Source: Roseomonas marmotae (GTDB taxonomy: Bacteria > Pseudomonadota > Alphaproteobacteria > Acetobacterales > Acetobacteraceae). Taken from it: a stretch of DNA of 64,000 nucleotides. Both the position numbers and the translations under genes were made by a program. The notes below the pieces were generated by a model. It made no database searches and was not told where the DNA came from. It was given only the letters and a program-made list of their open reading frames with translations. The stretch spans positions 2,796,501 through 2,860,500 of the forward strand of contig NZ_CP061091.1 in assembly GCF_017654485.1 (NCBI RefSeq). Direction: 5' to 3'. The first letter of the stretch is position 1, and every line of letters begins with the position of its first letter. Shown piece after piece: positions 52,633 through 62,628 of the stretch.

Positions 52633-55248
52633 TCAGGCCACCGCGGCCTGGGACGCGGCCTCGCCGAAGTCATAGGCGACCTCGCCGTGCCGCACATCGA
52701 GCCGCACGGCGCCCGGTGCATGGCTCGTGCCCTGATGCGTCAGGATGTGCCGGCTGATCGTGGGCAGTACCGTGCCAGTCAGGATGGCGTCGATCATCCG
52801 CCCGCCGCTGTCCACCTGCCGTGCGCGCGCGGCGATCAGCGCCACCACCCCGTCGCTATAGGTGAAGGGCAAATCATGCGCCTGCATCATCCGCTCGGCG
52901 ATACGGCCAAGCTGCAGGCGGACGACCCGCTCCAGTACGGCGTCGCTCAGAGGGTAGTATGGCAGCACCACCATCCGTCCCAGCAGCGCCGGGGGGAAGA
53001 CCTGACGCAGCGGCCGGTGCAGCGCCGCTTCCAGCGCCGCGGCCTCGGGCTGCGCCGGGCTGGCGCCCTCCCCCTGCGGCCGGCAGAGGCGGGTGATCTC
53101 TTCGCTGCCTATATTGGAGGTCAGCAGGATGAGCGTGTTGCGGAAGTCGATACGCCGTCCCTCGCCATCCTCCATCACGCCCTTGTCGAAGACCTGGAAG
53201 AACAGCTTGTGGACGTCGGGATGCGCCTTCTCGACCTCGTCGAGCAGGATGACGGCATGGGGACGGCGGCGCACCGCCTCGGTCAGCACGCCGCCCTGGC
53301 CGTGCCCGACATAGCCCGGCGGCGCCCCCTTCAACGAGGAGACGGTATGCGCCTCCTGGAACTCGCTCATGTTGATGGTGATGAGGTTACTCTCGCCGCC
53401 CACCAGCGCTTCGGCCAATGCCAGCGCGGTCTCGGTCTTGCCAACTCCGGAGGGGCCGCAGAGCAGGAAGACGCCGATCGGCTTGGCCGGGTCCTCCAGC
53501 CCCGCCCGGCTGGTCTGCACCCGCCGCGCGATGGCCTCCAGCGCCTGATCCTGTCCGATCACCCGGGCGGAGAGCATCGCCGGGAGAGACAGCAGGGTCG
53601 CTGCTTCATCCTTCAGGAGCCGGCCCGTGGGAATGCCGGTCCAGTCCTGCACGATGGCTGCGACGGCCTGCCGGTCCACCCGGTCCAGGACCAGGGGCGG
53701 CGCATCCGCGCTGCCGGGCGGAGGTGGCGCGTCGGACGCCTCGCCCGCGCGCCGGGCGGCGCGGGCCCGACGCAGGCACCCCACCCGCTCCAGGTCCCGC
53801 TGCCAGCATGCTTCCAGGCGCGCCAGTTCGGCGCGAGCCGTGGTGATCGCCGCCTCCACCTCGTCGCGGCGCTGGCGCCTGCCGGTGCCTTCCGCCTCCT
53901 CCCGCGCCAGGATCTCCTGCTCCAGCCCGAGCGCATCCAGTTGCCGCTGCTGGTGCGCCACCGGGTCAGGCCGCGCGTGCTGACTGTTGGCGACGCGGGC
54001 GCAGGCGGTGTCGAGCAGGCTGAGCGCCTTGTCCGGCAACTGCCTGGCGGGAATATAGCGGCGGGACAGGATGACAGCGGCCTCCACCGCCTCGTCCAGG
54101 ATCTCCACCTCATGGTGGCGCTCCAGGGACGCCACCATCCGCCGCATCATGGTCATGGCCAGTGCGTTGTCGGGCTCGGCGACCGGAATCGGCTGGAAGC
54201 GCCGGCTCAGCGCCGCATCCTGCTCGATATGACGCCGGTACTCGGCCCAGGTGGTGGCGCCGATGGTCCGCAGCGCACCCCGCGCCAGGGCAGGCTTCAG
54301 CAGGTTGGCGGCATCGCCCGTGCCTTCCTGCCCGCCGGCGCCCACAAGCATGTGGAGTTCGTCCATGAAAAGGATCACCGGGCGCGGCGCTGCCTGCACC
54401 GCCTCCACCAGCTTGCTCAACCGCTGTTCGAATTCACCTTTCACGCCAGCGCCGGCCTGGAGCAGGCTGATATCGAGCGCCAGCAGCGACACGTCCCGTA
54501 GCGACGGTGGCACCTCCCCGGCCGCGATCTTCAACGCCAGCCCTTCGACAACCGCGGTCTTGCCCACGCCGGCCTCGCCGGTCAGCACCGGGTTGTTCTG
54601 CCGCCGCCGCATCAGCACGTCGATCAGCCGGCGCATCTCCGCGTCCCGCCCGATCACCGGGTCAAGCTTGCCGGCCCGCGCACTCTCCGTCAGATCCACG
54701 GTGTAGCGCGCCAGCACTTCCGCCTGGGCGCCGCTGGCTTGTGGCACGGCGACCGGACCTGCCGCGTCTACCTCTGGCGAGCCCTGGAGGATGCGGTCGA
54801 ATTCATCGCGCAGCCGCTCCGGCCGCAGCTTGCTGAATTCGGCGGAGATACCGAGCAGGACATGCGACAGCGCGCGGCTGGAAAGGCAGGCTTCCAGCAG
54901 ATGGCCCGACCGGATTTGCCCGGCCCCATGCGCCAGGCTGGCGACGAGCCACGCCTCCTGGGCCGCGACCTCGACATGCTCGGAAAGGTCGGAGACGAAG
55001 GTGGCGCCGCGCGGCAGCCGGTCCAGCGCCCGTGTCACGTCATGGCCAAGGCGCCCCGCATCCACTTCGTATGCCGCCAGGATGCGCCGGATATCCGAAT
55101 CCGGCAGTTCCATGAGCTGCTGCAGCCAGTGGACCAGTTCCACATAGCTGTGTCCCAGAAGCTTGCAATGGGCGGTCGCTGCCTCCAGGCTGCGGAAGCA
55201 GGTGGGGTTGAGCCTGCCGAAAAGGCTCTGACGGCTGATGCCTGTCAT
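52633..55248 (-). CDS. tssH: T6SS sheath-disassembly ATPase ClpV
   Basis: 871 residues, a ClpB-type AAA+ protein. The N-terminal domain is residues 1-150. Walker A1 GEAGVGKT is at 224-231 and Walker B1 VILFMDELHML near 291. The middle domain (LEQEILAREEAEGTGRRQ to ELARLEACW) precedes Walker A2 GPSGVGKT near residue 600 and B2 VILLDEVEKAH. ClpV pulls contracted TssB/TssC sheaths apart so that subunits can be reused. Its start overlaps the tssG stop by 4 bases. Confidence 0.95.
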   Translation of the reverse strand: MTGISRQSLFGRLNPTCFRSLEAATAHCKLLGHSYVELVHWLQQLMELPDSDIRRILAAYEVDAGRLGHDVTRALDRLPRGATFVSDLSEHVEVAAQEAWLVASLAHGAGQIRSGHLLEACLSSRALSHVLLGISAEFSKLRPERLRDEFDRILQGSPEVDAAGPVAVPQASGAQAEVLARYTVDLTESARAGKLDPVIGRDAEMRRLIDVLMRRRQNNPVLTGEAGVGKTAVVEGLALKIAAGEVPPSLRDVSLLALDISLLQAGAGVKGEFEQRLSKLVEAVQAAPRPVILFMDELHMLVGAGGQEGTGDAANLLKPALARGALRTIGATTWAEYRRHIEQDAALSRRFQPIPVAEPDNALAMTMMRRMVASLERHHEVEILDEAVEAAVILSRRYIPARQLPDKALSLLDTACARVANSQHARPDPVAHQQRQLDALGLEQEILAREEAEGTGRRQRRDEVEAAITTARAELARLEACWQRDLERVGCLRRARAARRAGEASDAPPPPGSADAPPLVLDRVDRQAVAAIVQDWTGIPTGRLLKDEAATLLSLPAMLSARVIGQDQALEAIARRVQTSRAGLEDPAKPIGVFLLCGPSGVGKTETALALAEALVGGESNLITINMSEFQEAHTVSSLKGAPPGYVGHGQGGVLTEAVRRRPHAVILLDEVEKAHPDVHKLFFQVFDKGVMEDGEGRRIDFRNTLILLTSNIGSEEITRLCRPQGEGASPAQPEAAALEAALHRPLRQVFPPALLGRMVVLPYYPLSDAVLERVVRLQLGRIAERMMQAHDLPFTYSDGVVALIAARARQVDSGGRMIDAILTGTVLPTISRHILTHQGTSHAPGAVRLDVRHGEVAYDFGEAASQAAVA

Positions 55249-56300
55249 GGGGAGCTCCAGGATGTGGCGGCCTGCGCATTCGCTGCGCGAGAGGGCGCGT
55301 CCGCCGGCATGGTCGTGAGGTCATCGGCATGGCCGGGTGAACGCCGCCGCCCCAGCCAGCCGGTCCAGCCGAGGCGCCCGGCCTGGCCCAGCCGCAGCTG
55401 CGGCACCTCATCCCGGTGCAGGACCAGGTTGACCTCCCAGGCCAGCTCGTCACCGAGATAGTTGCGGATGATCCGCCCCAGCAGCGAGAGGCCCGGCGCA
55501 CCCGGGAGCAGGCGCTCATAGGCACTGAGGCTCAGTGGCCCGGCGATGACGCGGAAGCGGTGGTGATGGACCTTCAGCCGCGCGCCGACCATGGCCGTGC
55601 TGCCGAGCCGCCCATTCTGCGGGTTGCGGCCAAGCTGGCAGAGCGCCTCCCTCGGCAGCTGGACCCATTGCGGCGCGAATTCACGAAGGCGCACGGGAGC
55701 GGAGAAGAAGTCGCCCAGGATCGCTTCCAGTCCCTCGGCATTGCGGGCGTGGCTGGCAAGGCGGCCGGTGAAGTGCAACTTGACGAGGTCGGGCATCGCG
55801 TCCCGCCCGCGCAGCGAGGGCATGCCGAAGCCCGCCAGCGCGCCGAGCTGGGTGGCGAAGCGGTCCTCCCCCGGACGGTCATGGCTGACCGTCGGCTCGC
55901 TCTCCGCCCAGGCGCGGAAGAACAACGAGGCCATGCGGTGGTGGAAGATATCGGCGAAGCGCGCCAGCGTATGATCGCCGGCATGGTGCATCCGCGAGAA
56001 GACATATTCGGTGAGGTGCGTCGGCAGAGGGCCATTCGGCCCGAACATGCCGAAGCCATAGGTGAGCAGCCGCGCAGGCCCATCCGGCTCGGCCAGTTCA
56101 AGCGCGGCGATGGCACGTGGGGCGAAGGCCAGGGTCGGCTGCTGGCCAATTCGGATGACGTCCCGTGCCGGGCGCGCCGACTCGCCGAGCCGCGGCCGGT
56201 CCGGGCATTGCGCGTCGATGCGGCGCAGCGCCTGGAACAGGTCGGAGCCTTCCGGCTCCGCCGCCAGCGCCTCCAGCACGGCGCGAAGGCTATCTGCCAT
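55245..56300 (-). CDS. tssG: T6SS baseplate protein TssG
   Basis: 351 residues. It shows the TssG pattern: FQALRRIDAQCPDRPRLGESARPARDVIRIGQQPTLAFAP at the start, FGMFGPNGPLPTHLTEYVFSR and the later PVRLREFAPQWVQLPREALCQLG. TssG joins TssF, TssE and TssK in the baseplate wedge. The gene overlaps tssF by 1 base and tssH by 4 bases. Confidence 0.94.
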   Translation of the reverse strand: MADSLRAVLEALAAEPEGSDLFQALRRIDAQCPDRPRLGESARPARDVIRIGQQPTLAFAPRAIAALELAEPDGPARLLTYGFGMFGPNGPLPTHLTEYVFSRMHHAGDHTLARFADIFHHRMASLFFRAWAESEPTVSHDRPGEDRFATQLGALAGFGMPSLRGRDAMPDLVKLHFTGRLASHARNAEGLEAILGDFFSAPVRLREFAPQWVQLPREALCQLGRNPQNGRLGSTAMVGARLKVHHHRFRVIAGPLSLSAYERLLPGAPGLSLLGRIIRNYLGDELAWEVNLVLHRDEVPQLRLGQAGRLGWTGWLGRRRSPGHADDLTTMPADAPSRAANAQAATSWSSP

Positions 56301-58183
56301 CAGACGATGGCCCGCAGGCCGAGCATCATCGGCCAGCGGCGGATCTCGCCGCGCTGCAGGCTGGCCAGAACCGTCTCGGTGAAGGAATTGACGGAGACGT
56401 ATTTGGCGAAGAAGTGGCTGAGAACGGAACCGAGCGGAAAGATGCCAAGACCCTCGAAAGCCGCCTCATCCAGCGTCACCGTGATTTCCACACCACGCGC
56501 CACCGCGCTCTGCCCACGTCCCGGCAGCCGCCGGACCACCGGACGGGAGCGGATGGAGCGGATGCCGTCGATCTGCCGCAGCGCCGCGACATCCTCCGCA
56601 TCCACATACAGGCGCAGCAGCTCCCTCAGGGCCTCGGCACCCTGGGCCTCTTCCTCGTCCGAGCCGGTGATCGAGAGATAGTTCAGGGAGAGATGGCTGA
56701 CGAGCTTCCAGCCGACATCCCCCTGGGCGGGCGAGGGAAGCGGCCGGCTCGGCACGCCGATGCAGCGGACGGCGGTAACCGGGGCCCCGATCTCCAGCGT
56801 GAAGTCCGTCTCGTCCCGGCCTGGCTGCAGGAGCAGCGGCAGGTCGCGGTTGGAGCAGAGGCAGCGGATGGCGAGATGCCGGATCGTATCAGGATAAGGG
56901 GCCGCCGAGCTGTCCACCAAGGAGACGAAAGCCTCGCTGCCGATATAGCCGCTCCGCGAGCCGTTGAGGCGCTGCTGCTCCGAGAGCATCCGCTGCTCCC
57001 GGCGCAGCGTGTAGTAACTCTGATGGGTCCCGCGCCGGCCGTGCTCCCGGAGATTGTAGAAGGGGCGGAACTCCACCGGCTCCGTTGCTTCACCTTCACC
57101 GACTCCCTCCATGTCCAGGATCGAGTGCAGCTCCAGGTCAAGCCCGCGCAGCCGGTCCAGCACCACATGATGCTCATAGTGGCGGTCGCTCAGCTGGATG
57201 CGGTCCGCTTGCCTTTCGAACAGATTGATCGCTGGCGTGGCGAAGAGAGCGAAATTCTGCGGCCCTAGTTGCCGCTCCAGCCGCGGCTCCGCCCGGCGGA
57301 ACACGAAGATGATCTCCATCTCATCGCCGGAGGAACGCGCAACCGAGTCGGCGAGCCCGCTCAGTTCGACAAAGAGACCGCGCTGCGGCAGTGAAAAATA
57401 CTCCTGCAGCAGGCGATAGCCGTCGAAGGAGCGCGGCACCTGTGGCAGGAGTGCCGCCTCAGGCTCCAGGCCAACCTGGCGCAGCGCGGCCGGCGCGATC
57501 CTCTCCTGCCAGGGGAAGGGCCGCTCCGTCGGGCGCGCCACGATGTCAATGCAGTCCGTCAGCAAATGCTCGGCCGTGGCCGCGCCGATGCCGCCAGCCC
57601 CCAGGCAATGCAGCGTCAGCACACGCAAAGCCAGACGATCGAAGCTGACGCCGTTGGTCGTCTTCAGACGGACACGAAGCGCCGCGCGCGCCGCACCGTC
57701 TGGCAGGGCCAGAGCGGATACCTGGCTAGGCACGGCGTAGTAATCCACATGGCTGATCGTGAGTGGCCAGATCCGCACATCCTGCGCGGTGCGGAACTCG
57801 CAATGCGTCATCGTGCCTGGAGCCAGCTGGCTGAACAACCGTGTTCCACGCGGGATGAGGAAACCCTTGTCCAGCCGCCCCGCCTGCGGGTCCGGCATGA
57901 AACGCAGCATGGCCATGGATGGCACCGGGGCCAGGAAGTGCGGATAGACCTGTTCCAGGAGATGCTGCGTGAAGGCCGGAAAGCGTGCCTGCAGCTTGTG
58001 CTGAACCCGCGCCGCCATGAAGGCGAAGGACTCGATCAGCCGCTCCACATAGGGGTCCGCGACCTCGTCGCCCTCCATTCCAAGTCTGCCGGCGATCTTG
58101 GGAAAGGCCCGGGCGAACTCCGCACCCATGTCCCGCATGTAAGCCAGCTCGTCATTGTAAAGCCGCAGGAACTGCCGGTCCAT
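56300..58183 (-). CDS. tssF: T6SS baseplate protein TssF
   Basis: 627 residues, the full length of the family. The N-terminus (FLRLYNDELAYMRDMGAEFARAFPKIAGRLGM, DPYVERLIESFAFMAARVQHKL) and the end (LGSVLSHFFAKYVSVNSFTETVL) are characteristic. TssF is the largest wedge component. It overlaps tssE and tssG by one base each (TGATG), so the three subunits are translated in a fixed series. Confidence 0.95.
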   Translation of the reverse strand: MDRQFLRLYNDELAYMRDMGAEFARAFPKIAGRLGMEGDEVADPYVERLIESFAFMAARVQHKLQARFPAFTQHLLEQVYPHFLAPVPSMAMLRFMPDPQAGRLDKGFLIPRGTRLFSQLAPGTMTHCEFRTAQDVRIWPLTISHVDYYAVPSQVSALALPDGAARAALRVRLKTTNGVSFDRLALRVLTLHCLGAGGIGAATAEHLLTDCIDIVARPTERPFPWQERIAPAALRQVGLEPEAALLPQVPRSFDGYRLLQEYFSLPQRGLFVELSGLADSVARSSGDEMEIIFVFRRAEPRLERQLGPQNFALFATPAINLFERQADRIQLSDRHYEHHVVLDRLRGLDLELHSILDMEGVGEGEATEPVEFRPFYNLREHGRRGTHQSYYTLRREQRMLSEQQRLNGSRSGYIGSEAFVSLVDSSAAPYPDTIRHLAIRCLCSNRDLPLLLQPGRDETDFTLEIGAPVTAVRCIGVPSRPLPSPAQGDVGWKLVSHLSLNYLSITGSDEEEAQGAEALRELLRLYVDAEDVAALRQIDGIRSIRSRPVVRRLPGRGQSAVARGVEITVTLDEAAFEGLGIFPLGSVLSHFFAKYVSVNSFTETVLASLQRGEIRRWPMMLGLRAIV

Positions 58184-58695
58184 CAGAGGCTCTCAGCCCG
58201 CGCTTCCACAACGCGGATCGCATCCAGCTCCTGGTCAAGCTCAGTACGCATGATCATCCGCAGCGGCACGGGCTCTGCCCAAAGGTCCGCCTCGATGCGG
58301 AAATGCAGCGAGCCGGGACGTCGCCCTTGATCCAGAGCTTCGACATGCAGGCTGCCGGGCAGAAGTCTCGGCTCGAAACGCCGCAGGCTGGTCACGATCA
58401 TCTGCCGAAGCAAATTGAGATCCACGCCTTCCATGCTATGGCCATGCAACGTCGCAACCCCATAGTTCAACGTGCTGGCGGCGATCTGCGGGAAGGCCCG
58501 CAGATCCACCACTGAATCCAAGTGGCTCGTGTTGAGCAACCATGTCACGTCCCGCAGAATGGCTTCCCTCAGGCGGCGCACGGAAAGAACACGTTCGCTA
58601 CCGCTATCCGTTGCATGTTGCGGATGCAGGTCGGTAAGACGATCGAGCAAAGACGGTTGCACCAGATCCTGGTTGAAGGACTGAATCATCACCAT
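58183..58695 (-). CDS. tssE: T6SS baseplate protein TssE (gp25-like)
   Basis: 170 residues; the Met at 58689 could also be the start. A gp25-like lysozyme-related wedge protein: PSLLDRLTD, LREAILRDVTWLLNTSH, YGVATLHG and FEPRLLPGSLHVEAL are the family elements. It nucleates sheath assembly. It lies 54 bases after the Hcp gene and overlaps tssF by one base. Confidence 0.93.
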   Translation of the reverse strand: MVMIQSFNQDLVQPSLLDRLTDLHPQHATDSGSERVLSVRRLREAILRDVTWLLNTSHLDSVVDLRAFPQIAASTLNYGVATLHGHSMEGVDLNLLRQMIVTSLRRFEPRLLPGSLHVEALDQGRRPGSLHFRIEADLWAEPVPLRMIMRTELDQELDAIRVVEARAESL

Positions 58696-58749
58696 CTTCC
58701 TGCGGAGAATGCCAGAGCTCTTCCAGAGTATTCGTACTGCAGACGGGAT

Positions 58750-59280
58750 TTACGTCAGCTGGTCAAAGCTAGATGAGTTGGCAATCTGGTTCCAGACTCC
58801 CTCTTTCGGAGTCCCCATCGTGCCCGTCTGGTCCTGCTTGCTATAACTGACTTTGCAGGCGCCGAACCGGAAGGTCACTGTCTCCTCCGGAACCGGATCG
58901 CTGTAGGACCACTCAACCTTCTCGACTGCCATCATGTTGAACGTCCATTGCAGAAACAGGTTTGAAGTCGCTGTATTCGTGTCGGCGCCACTGGCACGGA
59001 AGAGCTTCAGTTCGACTGCATTGAAATGACAGCCGCGTCCACAGGCCACATAAAGGTGTGGCGAGGAAGTATCTACCTTCTTCTTGATAGTAAAGACTTC
59101 AAACTCCGCCTTCCCGGCACCAGCGCCACTCGTATGCGGGCCGATATGAAGCTTATTCTCCAACGAGAAGCTCCATTCATCGGCAAGTGTAATGCCGTTA
59201 GGAATGATGAGGGATTCACCTTGAGGATGAACGCTATCCTTAGATGGCCTGGTGAAGTGGAGAACAGCATCAAATGCCAT
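58750..59280 (-). CDS. hcp: T6SS tube protein Hcp
   Basis: 176 residues, the TssD ring subunit. Typical elements are LHFTRPSKDSVHPQ near the start, FEVFTIKKKVDTSSPHLYVACGRGCHFNAVELKLFRASG, FLQWTFNMMAVEKVEWSY and the beta strand ETVTFRFGACKVSY. Hexamers stack into the inner tube and can carry effectors. It lies between tssC and tssE, with short gaps on each side that could carry processing sites raising its yield. Confidence 0.93.
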   Translation of the reverse strand: MAFDAVLHFTRPSKDSVHPQGESLIIPNGITLADEWSFSLENKLHIGPHTSGAGAGKAEFEVFTIKKKVDTSSPHLYVACGRGCHFNAVELKLFRASGADTNTATSNLFLQWTFNMMAVEKVEWSYSDPVPEETVTFRFGACKVSYSKQDQTGTMGTPKEGVWNQIANSSSFDQLT

Positions 59281-59323
59281 GGTAATCCTCTAGAATGAAT
59301 AAAGTTAAAGCAGGAATTCCCGC

Positions 59324-60820
59324 TCAGATCTGTGGCGCGGACGGCAGGCGCGAAACAAGCCGCAGCGAGACGGAAAGCCCCTCCAGTTGGTAGTGAGGCC
59401 GAAGGAAGAAGCTGGCATTGTAGTAGCCGGGATTATCTTCCACTTCTTCGACCTTCACCTCGGCCGAGACGAGCGGCTTCTGCGCTTTGCTGTCCTCGCT
59501 GGCAAGTTCCGGTGAAGCAAGGATGTAGTTCTTGATCCACAGGTTGAGCCACTGCTCCACCTCGGCACGCTCCTTGAAGCTGCCAATCTTGTCCCGAACC
59601 ATGCATTTTAGGTAATGCGCAAAACGGCATACGGCGAAGATATAGGGAAGACGCGCACTCAACTCGGCATTCGCCGTGGCATCGGGGTCGGTGTATCGGG
59701 CCGGTTTACTGACGGTCTGCGCGCCAATGAACACCGCGGCATCAGTGTTCTTGCGATGCAGCAGTGGCAGAAGACCGTTCTTCGACAGTTCAGCCTCTCG
59801 ACGGTCACTAATGGCGATCTCGGTCGGGCACTTCAGGTCGACACCGCCGTCGTCGCTCGGGAAGGTATGCACCGGCAGTCCCTCGACCATTCCGCCGGAT
59901 TCCATGCCACGGATGCGCGAGAACCAGCCATAGTGCTTGAAGGAGCGTGTGATGTTTGCGCCCATGGCATACGCGGCATTGGTCCAGAGGTACTTACTGC
60001 TGTCGGTGCCGTCCGCATCCTCCTCGAAGGCGAAGGCGTCGACGGGATTGGTGGCCGCGCCGTATGGCAGACGCCCTAGTGTCCGCGGCAGGGCAAGGGC
60101 AACGTAGCGGGCATTCTCGCTCTCGCGGAAGGAACGCCACGCCGCATGCTCCGGGGTGGTGAAGATCTTGGTGATGTCACGGGGATTCGCCAGTTCCTGC
60201 CAGCTGTCCATCCGCAGCAGATGCGGTGAGGCCGCCGATATGAAAGGCGCGTGGCTGGCGGCGGCGATCTGCCCGATGGCGGCCAGAAGTTCAACATCCG
60301 GAGGCGTATGGTCGAAGGAATAGTCCCCGATCAGGCAGCCATAAGGCTCACCGCCGATCTGGCCATACTCCTCCTCATAGATCTTCTTGAACAAGGGGCT
60401 CTGATCCCAGGCAACCCCCTTGTATTTACGCAGCGTCCGCGACAGTTCCCTCTTGGAGATCGGCATGACCCGGATCTTCAATGTCTCGTCCGTCTCCGTA
60501 TTGAAAACGAGGTGGTGCAGACCGCGCCAAGCAGATTCCAGCGACTGAAACTTCTCATGATGAATGATCTGGTTGATCTGCCTGGTGAGCTTCTGGTCGA
60601 TGGCGGCGATCATCGACTGGATGGTATCAATCACATCCTCGCCGATCAGCGACGTCTCATGCAACGCCTGCTGCGCCAGGGTGCGCACGGCGCGTTCCAC
60701 GGCATTCCGCGCCTGCTCCGAGTGTGGGCGGAACTCCCGTTGCAGCAGGACCGAGAAATCGTCAGCCGCGATCATGTTGTCGCGCGCCGTGGATTTGCTG
60801 CTGGCCGAGGTCAGGCTCAT
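59324..60820 (-). CDS. tssC: T6SS sheath large subunit TssC
   Basis: 498 residues, the VipB/TssC sheath protein. Marks include IHHEKFQSLESAWRGLHHLV, GEPYGCLIGDYSFDHTPPDVELL, FISAASPHLL, FAFEEDADGTDSSKYLWTNAAYAMG and the C-terminal NASFFLRPHYQLEGLSVSLRLVSRLP. With TssB it forms the contractile sheath. Its start overlaps the tssB stop by 4 bases. Confidence 0.96.
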   Translation of the reverse strand: MSLTSASSKSTARDNMIAADDFSVLLQREFRPHSEQARNAVERAVRTLAQQALHETSLIGEDVIDTIQSMIAAIDQKLTRQINQIIHHEKFQSLESAWRGLHHLVFNTETDETLKIRVMPISKRELSRTLRKYKGVAWDQSPLFKKIYEEEYGQIGGEPYGCLIGDYSFDHTPPDVELLAAIGQIAAASHAPFISAASPHLLRMDSWQELANPRDITKIFTTPEHAAWRSFRESENARYVALALPRTLGRLPYGAATNPVDAFAFEEDADGTDSSKYLWTNAAYAMGANITRSFKHYGWFSRIRGMESGGMVEGLPVHTFPSDDGGVDLKCPTEIAISDRREAELSKNGLLPLLHRKNTDAAVFIGAQTVSKPARYTDPDATANAELSARLPYIFAVCRFAHYLKCMVRDKIGSFKERAEVEQWLNLWIKNYILASPELASEDSKAQKPLVSAEVKVEEVEDNPGYYNASFFLRPHYQLEGLSVSLRLVSRLPSAPQI

Positions 60821-61353
60821 GCTCCTTCCTCCGCGCCCGGCGAGCCGCCCACCGGATCTTCCTTCCGCGGCGCCTTCCCCAGGACTTCAAGCAGCGCAGG
60901 ATTGGCCAGCAGCCGGCCCAGCAGCTCCTCGGCGCCACTCTTGCCGTCCATGTAGGTCAGCAGGTTGGCCAGCTGCGTCCTGACCTCCAGCAGTTGCGCC
61001 AGACTATCCACCTTGCCGGCCACCGCCGCTGGTGAGAAGTCCTCCATGCTCTCGAAGGTCAGGTCGACCGGAAGCTCACCCTCGCCGGTCAGGGTATTAG
61101 GCACGCGCATGGCAACGCGCGGCTTCATCGACTGCATACGCGCGTCGAAGTTATCGACATCGATCTCGAGCATCTTGCGATCGGACACCGGAGGCGGCGG
61201 TTCCACCGGATCGCCTGCCAGATCCGCCATCACCCCCACCACGAAGGGTAGTTGCACCTTCTTCTCGGAGCCGTACAGCTCGACATCATATTCGATCTGC
61301 ACGCGCGGGGCGCGGTTGCGCGCGATGAATTTCTGGCTGCTGGAACTGCTCAT
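60817..61353 (-). CDS. tssB: T6SS sheath small subunit TssB
   Basis: 178 residues from the ATG at 61353, which has AGAAGG nine bases upstream; the Met at 61362 abuts that site and the longer frame is unlikely. The signature is RVQIEYDVELYGSEKKVQLPFVVGVMADL followed by DVDNFDARMQSMKPRVAMRVPNTL and FESMEDFSPAAVA. It pairs with TssC and carries the ClpV-binding element at its C-terminus. It sits 64 bases after tssA and overlaps tssC. Confidence 0.95.
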   Translation of the reverse strand: MSSSSSQKFIARNRAPRVQIEYDVELYGSEKKVQLPFVVGVMADLAGDPVEPPPPVSDRKMLEIDVDNFDARMQSMKPRVAMRVPNTLTGEGELPVDLTFESMEDFSPAAVAGKVDSLAQLLEVRTQLANLLTYMDGKSGAEELLGRLLANPALLEVLGKAPRKEDPVGGSPGAEEGA

Positions 61354-61417
61354 TGCGGCCATCCTTCTGGTATGATCGCGCCGGTGCGGCGCATGTTGGG
61401 GGTAGTGCCTGGCGTCA

Positions 61418-62383
61418 TCACGGCGTTTCCGCCATGCCGGCGATACTGCGGAACTGCGCGGCACCCTGAGGGGCCAGATCCAGCAGCAGGCTCATGAAAT
61501 CCTTCGATACCAGCCGCCGCGCCCGCTCCAGCAACAGCGGCACCGGACTGCCGGGCTCATGCGCGGCATACCACTGGCAGATCCGGTCGATACTGCGGAT
61601 GACATCCTGCCGGCTACGGATCTCGCCGCCTGGCAGGGCGGCCTCGGGCAGCGTGACAGGCGCGGCTTCCGTGGCTTCGGGCAGGTCCTGCTGTTGCGCG
61701 TCCAGCAGCTCCTGCATCTGCTCCAGCAAGTTGAGCAGCGGGTCCATCCGGGTTGCCTCGCTTGCCTCCACCCTGGCGCGGACAGCCTTGCCCAGCGCGG
61801 TAGTCACCAAGTGGCAGGACCGCAGATGGTTTCTGATGTCGCGCAGCGCCTGTGGGTCCGTATCCTGGAAGGCACGCGACAGGTCGTCCGATCCTGTTCT
61901 GGCGCGCTGCGCCTCAACCCAGTCACGGAATGTCACGGTGCCAAACAGGCGCGACCGCGCCAGCGGCACCCGCCGGATATCCGCCAGAAAGCCGTCGCTG
62001 TCGCACAGATTCGCCAGCGTATTCACCCGGACCGTCTGGTCGTCACTGTCCTCAGCATCGGGGCGCGGGTGGACGGCGTCCCAGAATTGCGTGACGTAAC
62101 CCAGCAGCAGCGTCAGGCCTTCATGAAGACCTGCGAATCCGGAACGGTTCAGCGCCGCGCGCGCCAGCATCACCCCGATCCGCAGGTCCTTGCTGCGCGC
62201 AGCCAGTTCCTGTCCGGTCCTCGCCACCTCGTCCCAGTCCGGCGCCTCGGGTGCATCGACGGTACCCCCGCCCTGTGCGGCAATTTCCAGCGCCATGAAC
62301 TGCAGGTCGTAATCAAGCGCCTCACCGCAGGGATCTTCCCCGGCCACAGGCATCAGCAACTGCTCCGTGTCCAACACGTTCAT
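61418..62383 (-). CDS. tssA: T6SS baseplate/sheath assembly protein TssA
   Basis: 321 residues from the ATG at 62383. The ImpA N-terminal domain is clear: LLMPVAGEDPCGEALDYDLQFMAL, WDEVARTGQELAARSKDLRIGVML and YVTQFWDAVHPRPDAEDSDDQTVRVNTLANL. The C-terminus (DRICQWYAAHEPGSPVPLLLERARRLVSKDFMSLL) is the short helical type. TssA organises tube and sheath polymerisation. It is the first gene of the leftward T6SS operon. Confidence 0.94.
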   Translation of the reverse strand: MNVLDTEQLLMPVAGEDPCGEALDYDLQFMALEIAAQGGGTVDAPEAPDWDEVARTGQELAARSKDLRIGVMLARAALNRSGFAGLHEGLTLLLGYVTQFWDAVHPRPDAEDSDDQTVRVNTLANLCDSDGFLADIRRVPLARSRLFGTVTFRDWVEAQRARTGSDDLSRAFQDTDPQALRDIRNHLRSCHLVTTALGKAVRARVEASEATRMDPLLNLLEQMQELLDAQQQDLPEATEAAPVTLPEAALPGGEIRSRQDVIRSIDRICQWYAAHEPGSPVPLLLERARRLVSKDFMSLLLDLAPQGAAQFRSIAGMAETP

Positions 62384-62628
62384 GACGCCAGGCCCCTGGT
62401 TCACTGTCGGTCCGCTGGTTTCGACGCGAGGCAGAGTGTCCCCGCTGCCTCGATCCGCCCAATGCACGGTTGGTATGCGACCATTCCAGGCGGCGCGGTT
62501 CCGCCGGCGCATGCCGTGATGCCAACAGCGCATGATGCCACCCGTCTCTTTGCCGCCACACTGCTCCAGGCCAGCTGCTGTCCAGTTCAGCCAGCGGCGG
62601 GCAATGGGCGCAGACGGAGCGGCGCAGA
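62384..62628. promoter_or_regulatory. Divergent T6SS promoter region
   Basis: The 245 bases between tssA (leftward) and tssK (rightward) must contain promoters for both operons. The sequence is GC-rich and I could not identify defined -35/-10 or -24/-12 elements or a palindromic operator by eye. Control of both halves from one region would keep the system's parts in balance. Confidence 0.5.

Noticed and set aside
52687..54501. 604-aa frame antisense to clpV
   Set aside because: The minus strand has both ClpV AAA+ modules intact.
50545..60820. Phage tail-like genes (VgrG, gp25, tube, sheath) as a possible prophage
   Set aside because: The full set with ClpV, TssF, TssG, TssA and TssK is a T6SS; there is no capsid, terminase or integrase.
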